From: Geobacter sp.
GTDB taxonomy: Bacteria > Desulfobacterota > Desulfuromonadia > Geobacterales > Geobacteraceae
Reading direction: 5' to 3'
NCBI GenBank assembly: GCA_003857395.1
Contig: RPRC01000161.1
Coordinates: forward strand, 1 to 15,528
Length of the DNA stretch: 15,528 nucleotides
The position numbers were made by a program, and so were the translations under genes. The notes under the pieces were generated by a model that had not been told where the DNA came from, searched no databases, and saw only the letters and a program-made list of their open reading frames with translations. Of the stretch, positions 6,034-13,173 are shown in pieces (the first letter of the stretch is position 1; the number at the start of each line of letters is the position of its first letter).

Positions 6034-6429
6034 CCTGGCTTCGGGCAGATCCATTCGTACCTTCAGCACGCCCGGCGCGGGATGGTTGTATCCCGGAATC
6101 TTGACGACCACATCGCTTTTAATCAGATCACTACGCTGCATCCAGACCAGACCGTCAAGGCTTGCCCAATCTTTATAAACGAATACTTCACGGGCTGGCG
6201 TGACCGTCAGTTCGCTCTTGGCCGGCTGAGAAAAGAGACTTCCCTCGATGGTGATGGAAATGGTGATCGGCTGACCGGCGGAAAAGAACAGGATGTGGTC
6301 TGTTGCGGGAATCGGGTCCCCAAAGCGCACCACCGGGAGTTTGGACAGCATTTCGAAAGAAGGGGATGAGGCTGCCGCCAGGCTGGCGGAAAGGAGACAG
6401 ACTAAAAATGCACTGACAAGGATCTTCAC
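6031..6429 (-). CDS. Small exported protein of unknown function
   Basis: A 132-aa protein with a clear N-terminal signal peptide (start MKILVSAFLVCLL, probable cleavage after SLAAA) and a mature domain of about 110 residues. The mature part looks beta-rich (FFSAGQPITISITIEG; VVVKIPGYNHPAPGVLKVRM). No family was recognised. The GTG at 6429 is chosen because GGAGG at 6436-6440 lies 6 nt upstream and the signal peptide then begins normally. The frame stays open further upstream, but that part is an unlikely extension. The stop codon is supplied by the end of the foldback repeat at 6031-6033, so the C-terminus may have been altered when the element arrived. Confidence 0.75.
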   Translation of the reverse strand: MKILVSAFLVCLLSASLAAASSPSFEMLSKLPVVRFGDPIPATDHILFFSAGQPITISITIEGSLFSQPAKSELTVTPAREVFVYKDWASLDGLVWMQRSDLIKSDVVVKIPGYNHPAPGVLKVRMDLPEAR

Positions 6430-6497
6430 GGGTAACCTCCGGGGTGGATTCACGGTTTTTGTGGAACGTGTTACGGGAACGAAATAGTATTCGATGT

Positions 6498-6525
6498 AGA
6501 ATATACCATACCAGACAAAAGACAA
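6498..6525 (-). promoter_or_regulatory. Promoter for the minus-strand exported protein
   Basis: Reading the minus strand, TTGTCT (6525-6520) is followed after 16 nt by TATTCT (6503-6498). It lies about 70 nt upstream of the GTG at 6429. Both boxes match consensus only partly. Position in the divergent region supports the call. Confidence 0.45.
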
Positions 6526-6565
6526 AGGGGAAAGGCAAAGGACCGGGTGCTGTAAGTAGTTCGGT

Positions 6566-6582
6566 ATCGTCGTGTTGACGAT
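6566..6582 (+). promoter_or_regulatory. Inverted repeat over the -35 of the M16 promoter
   Basis: ATCGTC (6566-6571) and GACGAT (6577-6582) flank GTGTT. The repeat covers the -35 TTGACG, a position where a bound regulator would block polymerase. The regulator is unknown. Confidence 0.4.
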
Positions 6583-6603
6583 CCCTGGCCGGTTGTATAT
6601 AGT
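6575..6603 (+). promoter_or_regulatory. Sigma70-type promoter for the M16 peptidase operon
   Basis: TTGACG at 6575-6580, a 17-nt spacer, and TATAGT at 6598-6603. The boxes match consensus at five of six positions each with ideal spacing. Transcription would begin near 6610, leaving a leader of about 160 nt. Confidence 0.75.
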
Positions 6604-6767
6604 AAAATTTGAATTTGCGTTCCCTCTGCAACTCTATCGCTCGGGGGTTCCCTGGCCCACTGATGTTCTTTTGTAGTAATTTTTTTTCCCGGTCGTTTTT
6701 GATCCTGGTGCAGAAATTTCAGTTTTCACGGCACTTTGCTGCTACGATCCACCTTGCGAGGTTGTAT
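6604..6767 (+). other. Long 5' leader of the M16 operon
   Basis: About 160 nt lie between the predicted transcription start and the ATG at 6768. The leader contains a T8 run at about 6680-6688 after a GC-rich patch, but I see no convincing terminator stem or known riboswitch. GAGG at 6758-6761 is the ribosome site. The reading frame is open from 6609, but these codons do not look like protein. Confidence 0.4.
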
Positions 6768-8261
6768 ATGAAATACACACACGGCACATGTATGATCATC
6801 TTCTGCGTCTTCATCTCTGTAAGCACAGTATCCGGTGCCAATCTTGAGGGGATGGTGCGGGAGCATACCCTCAAGAACGGTATGAAGCTGCTTCTCGTGG
6901 AGCGTCATACCTCGCCCACTGTTGCTGCCTGGATACGTTTCAAGGTCGGTAGTGTCAACGAAAGGAGTGACGAGCGGGGGATCGCCCACCTTCTCGAACA
7001 TATGCTGTTCAAAGGAACAAAGACTTTGGGGACCAAGGACTTTGCCAAAGAGAAGCCGCTTCTCGACACCATAGAAAAAACAGCTCAGTTACTCATGGCG
7101 GAAAAGATCAAACGGGAGTCCGCTGATCCGAAGAAAGTCGAGGAGCTTTCCAGGAGGTTGAGCGATCTGGAAGCTGCGGCTGGAAAGTACACGGTGAAAA
7201 ATGAAGTTTCCAGGCTCTATGATATAAACGGCGGAAATAACTACAATGCCTTCACCGGCAAAGACAGTACCGCCTATATGATAAGCCTGCCCGCCAATAA
7301 ACTGGAGCTCTGGGCAGCCATTGAGTCAGACCGCTTGCGCAATGCCGTGCTGCGGGAGTTCTATACTGAACGGAATGTGGTGATGGAGGAAAGACGTCGG
7401 TCCTATGACGCGAACCCGGAAGGGAAGATGTGGGAGTCTTTCCTGGCTGCCGCCTATGAGGCCCATCCATACGGCCAGCCTATCATAGGCTGGATGTCTG
7501 ATATCGAGAACCTGTCGCGGACAAAGGCCGAATCATTTCTGCACCGTTATTACGCACCGGCCAATGCCGTTGTAGCCATTGTTGGCGACATCGACCCGGT
7601 AAAAACCATTGCTCTGGTGGAAAAATACTTCGGCTCACTTCCCCCTGGGGTGCCGGTTCCTCCCGTGGCAACCGTTGAGCCCCGACAGCTTGGAGAGCGG
7701 CGGATCGAAATCCAGGAGGATTCCGAACCGCAATTCATGATTGGTTACCACAAACCGACGATTCCCGATCGTGATGACTACACCTTTGACGTAATAACCA
7801 TGCTCCTTGCTGACGGCAAGAACTCACGGCTCTACAAAAAACTTGTGGTGGAACAGCAGCTTGCCAGCGATGTCACTGCCTTTTTTGGGCCGGGCAGCCG
7901 CTATCCCAACCTGTTTATCATTTCGGCGGTCCCAAGGAGTCCGCATACGATGCAGGAGGTTGAGGAGGCCATTTACGGGGAGCTGGAACTGCTGAAGCGC
8001 GAGCCGGTCAGTTCCCGGGAACTCCAGCAGATTCTCAACAAGCTGGAAGCGGACGAGATCCAGGCAATGAGTTCCAATAGCGGGCTTGCTTACCGCCTGA
8101 CGGAATATGAAAGTGTTGCCGGAACATGGCGCTATCTCATCGAACACCGTGCAAAGGTGGCGGAGGTCGCCCCGGCTGACGTAATGAACGCGGCACGGAA
8201 ATATTTCGTGACGGACAACCGCACCGTGACATTCATCAAAAAACGGGAGGCAACCCGATGA
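6768..8261 (+). CDS. M16 family zinc metallopeptidase, catalytic subunit
   Basis: A 497-aa insulinase/processing-peptidase-like protein with a signal peptide (cleavage near VSTVSG-A), so it is probably periplasmic. The inverted zinc motif HLLEH is at residues 74-78 (GIAHLLEHMLFKGT), and the third ligand is E207 in NVVMEERR. About 52 more residues separate them than the usual 76. The extra sequence, about residues 93-146, is Lys/Glu-rich and probably a helical hairpin. The start at ATG 6768 follows GAGG at 6758-6761 and gives a normal signal peptide, whereas the frame upstream does not. Its stop overlaps the next gene's start in ATGA. M16 proteins of this type degrade peptides; the substrate is unknown. 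Confidence 0.94.
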   Translation: MKYTHGTCMIIFCVFISVSTVSGANLEGMVREHTLKNGMKLLLVERHTSPTVAAWIRFKVGSVNERSDERGIAHLLEHMLFKGTKTLGTKDFAKEKPLLDTIEKTAQLLMAEKIKRESADPKKVEELSRRLSDLEAAAGKYTVKNEVSRLYDINGGNNYNAFTGKDSTAYMISLPANKLELWAAIESDRLRNAVLREFYTERNVVMEERRRSYDANPEGKMWESFLAAAYEAHPYGQPIIGWMSDIENLSRTKAESFLHRYYAPANAVVAIVGDIDPVKTIALVEKYFGSLPPGVPVPPVATVEPRQLGERRIEIQEDSEPQFMIGYHKPTIPDRDDYTFDVITMLLADGKNSRLYKKLVVEQQLASDVTAFFGPGSRYPNLFIISAVPRSPHTMQEVEEAIYGELELLKREPVSSRELQQILNKLEADEIQAMSSNSGLAYRLTEYESVAGTWRYLIEHRAKVAEVAPADVMNAARKYFVTDNRTVTFIKKREATR

Positions 8262-9679
8262 AGATACTGCTGACTATCCTGTGGCTTTTCCTTTCCCTGG
8301 CCCCGGCGGTTTCCGCAATTGCCGGGGCGACTGTTGATCCACGGGAAATGACCTTCCCCCCTCTGGTCTTCCAGGTGCCCACGGCAGAGCGGGTTGTTCT
8401 GGATAACGGTATGATCGTCTATCTTCTGACGGACCGGGAACTTCCCCTTGTTTCCATCCAGGCCTACGTTGGGACCGGAAGCGTCTTTGAGCCGGCCGAT
8501 AAGACCGGGCTTGCGAGCCTGACTGGTGCGGTCCTCCGTGGTGGCGGGACAGCCCTGACCTCGCCGGAGGCCCTTGATGATGAACTGGAGTTCATGGCTT
8601 CATCCATCGAGTCGGGAATCAGCGAAGATCTCGGCCTTGTCGCCATGAGCTGCCTGAAAAAGAACCTGGACCGGACCCTTGAGCTCTTCACACAGGTCCT
8701 CACTGTGCCTGCTTTTCGCGAGGACCGGGTTCTGCAGGGGAAGAATCTGACGATCGAGGCCATTCGCCGCCAGAACGACGATCCAAAGGAGGTTGCCGAC
8801 CGGGAACTGCTCAAGGCCATCTACCGGGATCATCCACTCGGACGCTATCCGACCATCGCATCGGTGAGTTCCCTTATCCGGGATGATCTTGTTGCCTTCC
8901 ATCGTCGCTATTTCCTTCCCAACAACGTTATCCTGGCAGTGTCGGGTGATTTCGACCGTAAAGAGATTCTGGAAAAGCTTAAAAAGGCCTTTGCCGGCTG
9001 GAAGCGCGGCGAGGTTTCTTTGCCGCTGGTGCCGGAGCCCTCCACTGACGGCAAGTCGGAAGTCCTGTTGGTGAAAAAGGATATTGACCAGACGGTTATC
9101 CGGATGGGACATCTGGGGATCGACAAAAACAATCCTGACCTCTATGCCATCAGCGTAATGAACACAATTCTCGGTGGCAATGGTTTCAGTTCCCGTCTTA
9201 TGTCGGTTGTCCGCGCGAAGGAGGGCCTGGCTTACAATGTGGACAGTTCCTTTCGTGCCGGCCGCCGTTTTCCCGGTACCTTTACCGCGGAAACCGAGAC
9301 CAAGGCTGCCACTACAGTAAAAGCAATTGACCTGATGAAAGGTATTATTACCGATATGACTCTCCATCCGGTGAGTGGCGAGGAGATCTCTCTTGCCAGG
9401 GAATCCATCATCCACTCCTTCATTTTCGCCTTTACTTCTCCTGCCTCGGTGGTTGCGCAACAGGCGCGTCTCGAATACTACGGCTATCCAAAAGGGTACC
9501 TGGAGAATTATCGAAATAATATTGCAAAAGTAACGAAGGGGGATGTGCTTCGCGTAGCCCGGAAATATCTGCTTCCCGACAAAATGATATTGGTGATTGT
9601 GGGTGACGAGAAGAAGTTCGACAAGCCGCTTTCTACCTTCGGTGAGGTTCGCCACGTCGTGCTGGAAGCCCCAAAGTAG
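8258..9679 (+). CDS. M16 family peptidase-like protein lacking the zinc motif
   Basis: A 473-aa M16 protein with a signal peptide ending near AVSAIAG. Where the partner has HLLEH this one reads GLASLTGAVLRGGG, so it cannot bind zinc in the standard way. It keeps the C-domain arginine-tyrosine pair R319...Y326 (VVRAKEGLAY) that helps bind substrate in M16 heterodimers. The ATG at 8258 overlaps the upstream TGA by 4 nt, and GGGAGG precedes it. Translation is therefore coupled, which suits equal production of two subunits. I infer that the two proteins form one protease, with this one as the structural half. Confidence 0.93.
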   Translation: MKILLTILWLFLSLAPAVSAIAGATVDPREMTFPPLVFQVPTAERVVLDNGMIVYLLTDRELPLVSIQAYVGTGSVFEPADKTGLASLTGAVLRGGGTALTSPEALDDELEFMASSIESGISEDLGLVAMSCLKKNLDRTLELFTQVLTVPAFREDRVLQGKNLTIEAIRRQNDDPKEVADRELLKAIYRDHPLGRYPTIASVSSLIRDDLVAFHRRYFLPNNVILAVSGDFDRKEILEKLKKAFAGWKRGEVSLPLVPEPSTDGKSEVLLVKKDIDQTVIRMGHLGIDKNNPDLYAISVMNTILGGNGFSSRLMSVVRAKEGLAYNVDSSFRAGRRFPGTFTAETETKAATTVKAIDLMKGIITDMTLHPVSGEEISLARESIIHSFIFAFTSPASVVAQQARLEYYGYPKGYLENYRNNIAKVTKGDVLRVARKYLLPDKMILVIVGDEKKFDKPLSTFGEVRHVVLEAPK

Positions 9680-9716
9680 TTTGTTCCCGATAACGGGTAG
9701 CTGTTTAGTGCTGTAC

Positions 9717-9754
9717 AAAAAGATGCGGCTGCTTTCCCGGGGCCGCATCTTTTT
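9717..9754. terminator. Terminator of the M16 operon
   Basis: AAAAAGATGCGGC (9717-9729) pairs perfectly with GCCGCATCTTTTT (9742-9754) across a 12-nt loop. The symmetry means it could also stop minus-strand transcripts. It lies 37 nt after the second M16 gene. Confidence 0.92.
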
Positions 9755-10057
9755 GTTTCTTGCGTCAACTTTCGCGAGGCCCAAAAACTTCACTGGTTAC
9801 TTTATCGTTAAAGTAAAGTCGAAACCTGCCGATATATATATCACTGCCAGAACGATCTCCTGCACGGCCTGAAGCAATTCGGACCGTCTTCCTCCATTGC
9901 GCGGTCTCCACCCTCCGGAACCGCGCTTTTTTCAGAGCCTTTTCAGGCAACAATCCTCTCCAGCCCTTGCAAACCTGCTTCCCTGAAGTTTCCCTCCGGG
10001 TTCGGGTATTCCTTCCCCGGGTAGAAAAATATTTTCTAACCGCTGGCACCTCAGTGA
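9755..10057. other. Gene-free stretch with hairpins; possible small RNA
   Basis: No convincing gene. It contains an 8-bp stem TTACTTTA/TAAAGTAA (9797-9816, loop TCGT), a perfect 12-bp palindrome GATATATATATC (9831-9842) that could serve as a -10 region, and a terminator-like hairpin at 9899-9932. It also holds an AT-rich repeat AGAAAA-ATA-TTTTCT at 10023-10037, upstream of the rubredoxin promoter. A 120-codon minus-strand frame covers most of it but is Arg-rich and unlike a protein. Confidence 0.4.
9899..9932 (+). terminator. Orphan terminator-like hairpin
   Basis: GCGCGGT (9899-9905) and ACCGCGC (9920-9926) form a 7-bp GC-rich stem with a 14-nt loop, followed by six Ts (9927-9932). The M16 operon already has a strong terminator 145 nt upstream. 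This one may be a back-up or may end a small RNA. Confidence 0.6.
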
Positions 10058-10086
10058 TTGACGTTTTGTTGTATACGATATACAAC
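10058..10086 (+). promoter_or_regulatory. Rubredoxin promoter
   Basis: TTGACG at 10058-10063 and, after 17 nt, TACAAC at 10081-10086. TATACA at 10079-10084 is an alternative -10. It lies about 90 nt before the rubredoxin ATG. Confidence 0.6.
10068..10086. promoter_or_regulatory. Palindromic operator-like site in the rubredoxin promoter
   Basis: GTTGTATA and TATACAAC are perfect inverted 8-bp half sites around CGA. The palindrome fills the spacer and the -10 box, so a bound dimer should block transcription. The half-site pattern resembles GntR-type operators, but the regulator is not in the window. Confidence 0.6.
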
Positions 10087-10102
10087 TCGGAAAAGTGTCT
10101 TT

Positions 10103-10126
10103 TGCTGGGAGGGGGCTTGCCCAGCA
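10103..10126 (+). other. Hairpin in the rubredoxin 5' leader
   Basis: TGCTGGG (10103-10109) pairs with CCCAGCA (10120-10126) around a 10-nt G-rich loop. It lies near the predicted 5' end of the transcript and could stabilise the mRNA. It has no following T tract. Confidence 0.45.
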
Positions 10127-10177
10127 CGGAAAAAAGAGTACACTGATGTTACTTTCATGGTAAAAAAGGAGGAGACG

Positions 10178-10336
10178 ATGGATAAATATACTTGTACGAT
10201 CTGTAATTATCAGTATGACCCTGAGCTCGGAGATCCGGAGAACAACGTAGACCCGGGAACAGCTTTCGAGGACCTGCCCGATAGTTGGGTCTGCCCGGTC
10301 TGTGGGGCGGAAAAGAGCTTTTTCGAGAAGGGATAA
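10178..10336 (+). CDS. Rubredoxin
   Basis: A 52-aa mononuclear iron protein that carries single electrons in the cytoplasm, often to oxygen- or peroxide-detoxifying enzymes in anaerobes. The four iron ligands are visible as C6-x2-C9 (YTCTICNY) and C39-x2-C42 ([13 protein letters not shown]). It has the conserved [29 protein letters not shown] core and the normal family length; the usual aromatic residues are present. The ATG at 10178 follows AAGGAGG. The ferredoxin gene starts 20 nt downstream, so the two are co-transcribed. No redox partner enzyme is encoded beside it. Confidence 0.98.
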   Translation: MDKYTCTICNYQYDPELGDPENNVDPGTAFEDLPDSWVCPVCGAEKSFFEKG

Positions 10337-10356
10337 AGAAAAGGAGAGCAATTCCT

Positions 10357-10548
10357 ATGGCACGAATTCCTTTTGTTGACCAGGATGCCTGTATCAGTTG
10401 TGGACTCTGCATTGACTGTGCACCCGAGGTTTTTCGCCTCGACAATGCCAATTTGGCGGAGGTGTATGATCCGACTGGTGCTCCCGAGGAGAAGATCCAG
10501 GAGGCAATGGACGGTTGTCCGGTCAGTTGTATTTACTGGCAGGAATAA
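10357..10548 (+). CDS. Monocluster [4Fe-4S] ferredoxin with extra cysteine pair
   Basis: A 63-aa electron carrier. The cluster ligands read C12-x2-C15-x2-C18 (ACISCGLC) plus C54 followed by Pro (GCPVS). All four positions are Cys, so a [4Fe-4S] cluster is expected. Two further cysteines, C21 (IDCAPE) and C58 (VSCIYW), sit where some monocluster ferredoxins from anaerobes and thermophiles form a disulfide. AAGGAG lies 11 nt before the ATG. The gene is the last of the rubredoxin operon and is followed by a strong terminator. Confidence 0.97.
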   Translation: MARIPFVDQDACISCGLCIDCAPEVFRLDNANLAEVYDPTGAPEEKIQEAMDGCPVSCIYWQE

Positions 10549-10574
10549 AAGCTTTTCAAGAAGCACTGTGCAGG

Positions 10575-10614
10575 AAATCCCCGCGTCGAGTATGTCAGAC
10601 GCGGGGATTTTTTT
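10575..10614 (+). terminator. Terminator of the rubredoxin-ferredoxin operon
   Basis: AAATCCCCGCGTC (10575-10587) and GACGCGGGGATTT (10598-10610) form a perfect 13-bp stem with a 10-nt loop, ending in a run of seven Ts. Confidence 0.95.
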
Positions 10615-10836
10615 GTCGTACCCGTAGGAACATCGAAGAGGACAGGAGAAGATGATATCTCAGTCAGTCCGGGCAGAACCGGAACAGCTCGACTCCGAAC
10701 AGACAGCCTCTGCTCTTGCTTCGCAGTTTTGAAGATACAATGAATTGGTAATTTCCTACCCGAAATGGAGATTCACGCATAGCCCTTCCCGCTCCTTTCC
10801 CGTAGCCTGCTCCCCATTCTGCCTGCAATGAAAAAT
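10615..10836. other. Gene-free stretch before the def promoter
   Basis: About 220 nt with no supported gene. A 26-codon frame at 10652-10732 has AGGAG only 3 nt upstream and resembles no known peptide. No significant repeat or RNA structure was seen. Confidence 0.4.
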
Positions 10837-10865
10837 TTGCATTTTCCTGCCCGAATTTATATAGT
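10837..10865 (+). promoter_or_regulatory. Sigma70-type promoter of def-fmt
   Basis: TTGCAT at 10837-10842, a 17-nt spacer, and TATAGT at 10860-10865. Transcription would start near 10872, giving a short leader of about 23 nt before def. Confidence 0.75.
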
Positions 10866-10894
10866 GGAAACAAAATAAACAGGCAGGGACTTGT

Positions 10895-11410
10895 ATGATA
10901 CGAAGAATACTTACCTATCCGGACCCGGAGCTGAAGAAAAAATCGGCTCCGGTAACTATAATCAATGAAAAGATCACCGAACTGGTCAAGGATATGGCTG
11001 ATACCATGTATGCCGCGCCTGGAGTTGGCCTAGCCGCGATCCAGATTGGGGTTCATCAGCGTGTGATCATCATCGATGTTTCTCCCAAAGGTGAAAAACC
11101 TGATTTAATTGTTGCTGTTAATCCCGTTATTGTCCATGCCGAAGGGACTTCCTGCGACGAAGAGGGATGCCTCTCTGTTCCTCACTATGGTGCCAGTGTG
11201 AAAAGGCATGCCTCGGTTGTGGTCAAGGCGTTGAACCTGGAGGGAGAAGAAGTGACCTACCGGGCCGAAGGTTTCCTGGCTATCGCTTTCCAGCATGAGA
11301 TCGATCATCTTGACGGAATCCTGTTCGTGGATCACCTTTCTCCGCTGAAAAAGGATATTTTCCGAAAAAAATACCGCCAAATGCTCGAGCAAGAGCAGGT
11401 GAATGAATAA
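10895..11410 (+). CDS. def: Peptide deformylase
   Basis: This enzyme removes the formyl group from the N-terminal methionine of new proteins in the cytoplasm. The 171-aa product has all three family motifs: GVGLAAIQIG, EEGCLSVP with metal ligand C92, and QHEIDHLDG with ligands H134 and H138 and catalytic E135. Length is typical. The ATG at 10895 has only a weak AGGGA upstream. The stop codon shares its last base with the fmt start (TAATG), so def and fmt are translationally coupled. This is the common bacterial arrangement for the two steps of the formyl-methionine cycle. Confidence 0.98.
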   Translation: MIRRILTYPDPELKKKSAPVTIINEKITELVKDMADTMYAAPGVGLAAIQIGVHQRVIIIDVSPKGEKPDLIVAVNPVIVHAEGTSCDEEGCLSVPHYGASVKRHASVVVKALNLEGEEVTYRAEGFLAIAFQHEIDHLDGILFVDHLSPLKKDIFRKKYRQMLEQEQVNE

Positions 11411-12351
11411 TGGCCCGACTGCGTGTCATCTTCATGGGAACGCCTGATTTTGCCTGCCCGACACTGCAACGGCTCATCGACCGCGGAGAAGAGATTCTTG
11501 CCGTAGTTACCCAGCCGGACCGGCCGAAGGGGCGGGGACAAAAATTCCTGCCTCCACCGGTCAAAGCACTTGCCGAACGTCACGGTTTGCCGGTCCTCCA
11601 GCCACTCAAGGTGCGGGCTCCCGAATTCATCGACATCATGCGGGAGATGAAACCTGACCTGATCGTGGTGGTTGCCTTTGGTCAAATCCTGCCAAAAGCT
11701 CTGCTGGAAATCCCGAAACATGGCTGCATCAACGTGCATGCCTCTCTCCTGCCCAGATACCGTGGAGCCGCGCCGATCAACTATTGTATCATCAATGGCG
11801 AAACCGAGACCGGTGTCACTACCATGCTTATGGACGTGGGGCTTGATACGGGCGACATGCTGGTAAAAAAGGTAACACCCATCGATCCCGAGGAAGATAC
11901 CCAGTCGCTGCATGATCGGCTTTCGGTCCTTGGCGCGGATTCCCTGGAGGAAACGCTTGACCTTCTCTGTGCCGGCAACCTGCTGCCGGAGAAGCAGAAC
12001 GATTCCCTGTCCTGCTATGCACCGATGCTGAAAAAGGAAAATGGCCTTGTTGACTGGAATGCGAATCCTCAGGTCATCAAGAATCTGGTACGGGGCATGA
12101 ATCCCTGGCCGGGTGCTTTTACCTATCTCGACGATAAATTTCTGAAAATTTATCGGGTAAGAACCGGAAGTGGTACGGGAATCCCCGGTACCGTGCTTGA
12201 AGCAGGAAATGATGGAATCGAGGTCGCCTGTGCCGGCGGCAGTGTAATCCTCGAAGAGGTCCAGCTGGAAGGCAAGAAGAGACTTCCTGTCCGGGATTTT
12301 CTCGCCGGCTGCCGCATCGATCCCGGCACAAATATGGGGAAGGGGGCGTAG
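11410..12351 (+). CDS. fmt: Methionyl-tRNA formyltransferase
   Basis: It formylates initiator Met-tRNA using 10-formyltetrahydrofolate. The 313-aa protein begins RVIFMGTPDFA and carries the catalytic block NVHASLLPRYRGAAPI with its Asn and His. The acidic partner follows in GLDTGDML. The C-terminal domain, from about residue 210, contains NPWPGAFTYL and ends with the usual tRNA-binding fold. Length is normal. It overlaps def by 1 nt and is followed after 4 nt by the DUF116 gene, so the three probably share one transcript from the promoter at 10837. Confidence 0.98.
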   Translation: MARLRVIFMGTPDFACPTLQRLIDRGEEILAVVTQPDRPKGRGQKFLPPPVKALAERHGLPVLQPLKVRAPEFIDIMREMKPDLIVVVAFGQILPKALLEIPKHGCINVHASLLPRYRGAAPINYCIINGETETGVTTMLMDVGLDTGDMLVKKVTPIDPEEDTQSLHDRLSVLGADSLEETLDLLCAGNLLPEKQNDSLSCYAPMLKKENGLVDWNANPQVIKNLVRGMNPWPGAFTYLDDKFLKIYRVRTGSGTGIPGTVLEAGNDGIEVACAGGSVILEEVQLEGKKRLPVRDFLAGCRIDPGTNMGKGA

Positions 12352-12355
12352 CTTC

Positions 12356-13135
12356 GTGGTAGAGAATGATTCCAAAATAACCAGTTCCTCCAAGGGTCTT
12401 TTCGTGGGCCTTATGGCCGTAAGCTGCATCCTCATTGCGCTTGTTTTTGTTGTTATCTGGTGGCTTCAGGGTGCCGGGCTGGCGTCCATTCACCCGAAAC
12501 TTCCCGCCATTGCCGGAGGCATGTTGGTTTTTATTGCGGTTTGCATTCTTCTGGGCACGCTGATCCTGGTTCTGACGACACTTCTTGGCAAGGATATCCT
12601 TGGCACCCGCTTTCTCCGAGGGGCTGCCATCAAGTTTCTTCTTCCCTTCATCGAATTGATCGGCAGGCTTGCGGGGATTCCGCGCGATACCATCCGCCAG
12701 TCTTTCATCGCCATGAACAACAGCCTGGTCCTCTCCCAGAGAGTCCGGCTGAAGCCGGACCGGATACTGATTCTTCTGCCTCACTGCCTCCAGCTTTCCG
12801 ACTGCGATATCAAGGTTACCGGTGATATCAACAAATGCGTCCGCTGCGGCCGTTGCCCGATCTCCGGACTTGCGGATCTGGCGGAGAAATATCAGATCGA
12901 TATTTCGGTTGTAACCGGGGGAACCCTGGCGCGCAAAGTCATCAGGGAAAAGAGGCCCAAGCTGGTGGTGGCCGTGGCCTGCGAGGGTGACCTCACTACG
13001 GGCATCAAGGACTGTTATCCCCTGCCGGTACTGGGCGTGCTCAATGAGCGCCCCTATGGCCCCTGCGTCAATACGACCCTTGATTTGCTGAAGATTGATG
13101 AGGCCCTCCAGATGGTCCTGAAACAGGAACCCTGA
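12356..13135 (+). CDS. DUF116 membrane protein with cysteine cluster
   Basis: A 259-aa protein with two N-terminal membrane segments, at about residues 15-38 and 50-75, and a soluble domain that I recognise as DUF116. The soluble part has a cysteine-rich stretch: C144, C150, and C161-x2-C164-x2-C167-P (KCVRCGRCPISG). Further cysteines lie in VACEGD and DCYPLP. The CxxCxxCP pattern suggests a metal or Fe-S site, but the function is unknown. The GTG at 12356 has a loose AAGGGGG upstream. It starts 4 nt after fmt, an arrangement I associate with Geobacter-type genomes. A role connected to translation or envelope redox chemistry is only a guess. Confidence 0.85.
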   Translation: MVENDSKITSSSKGLFVGLMAVSCILIALVFVVIWWLQGAGLASIHPKLPAIAGGMLVFIAVCILLGTLILVLTTLLGKDILGTRFLRGAAIKFLLPFIELIGRLAGIPRDTIRQSFIAMNNSLVLSQRVRLKPDRILILLPHCLQLSDCDIKVTGDINKCVRCGRCPISGLADLAEKYQIDISVVTGGTLARKVIREKRPKLVVAVACEGDLTTGIKDCYPLPVLGVLNERPYGPCVNTTLDLLKIDEALQMVLKQEP

Positions 13136-13173
13136 TCCGCCCTTTTCCTTCCGCAGTGTGAAATATACTATCC

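Noticed and set aside
6604..6767. A riboswitch in the long M16 leader.
   Set aside because: No known riboswitch core or terminator/antiterminator pair could be found by eye.
8600..9793. A 397-codon minus-strand open frame opposite the second M16 gene.
   Set aside because: It lies antisense to a clearly conserved M16 protein, crosses the terminator, and its translation has no recognisable domain.
9765..10127. A 120-codon minus-strand open frame between the M16 and rubredoxin genes.
   Set aside because: It is rich in Arg and Lys, resembles no protein, has no ribosome site, and runs through the rubredoxin promoter and a terminator-like hairpin.
10652..10732. A 26-codon plus-strand frame before def, with AGGAG 3 nt upstream of the ATG.
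   Set aside because: The spacing is too short, the frame is short enough to occur by chance, and no structure or promoter goes with it.
11332..12435. A 367-codon minus-strand open frame opposite fmt.
   Set aside because: It is a shadow of the well-conserved fmt gene and has no protein-like motifs.
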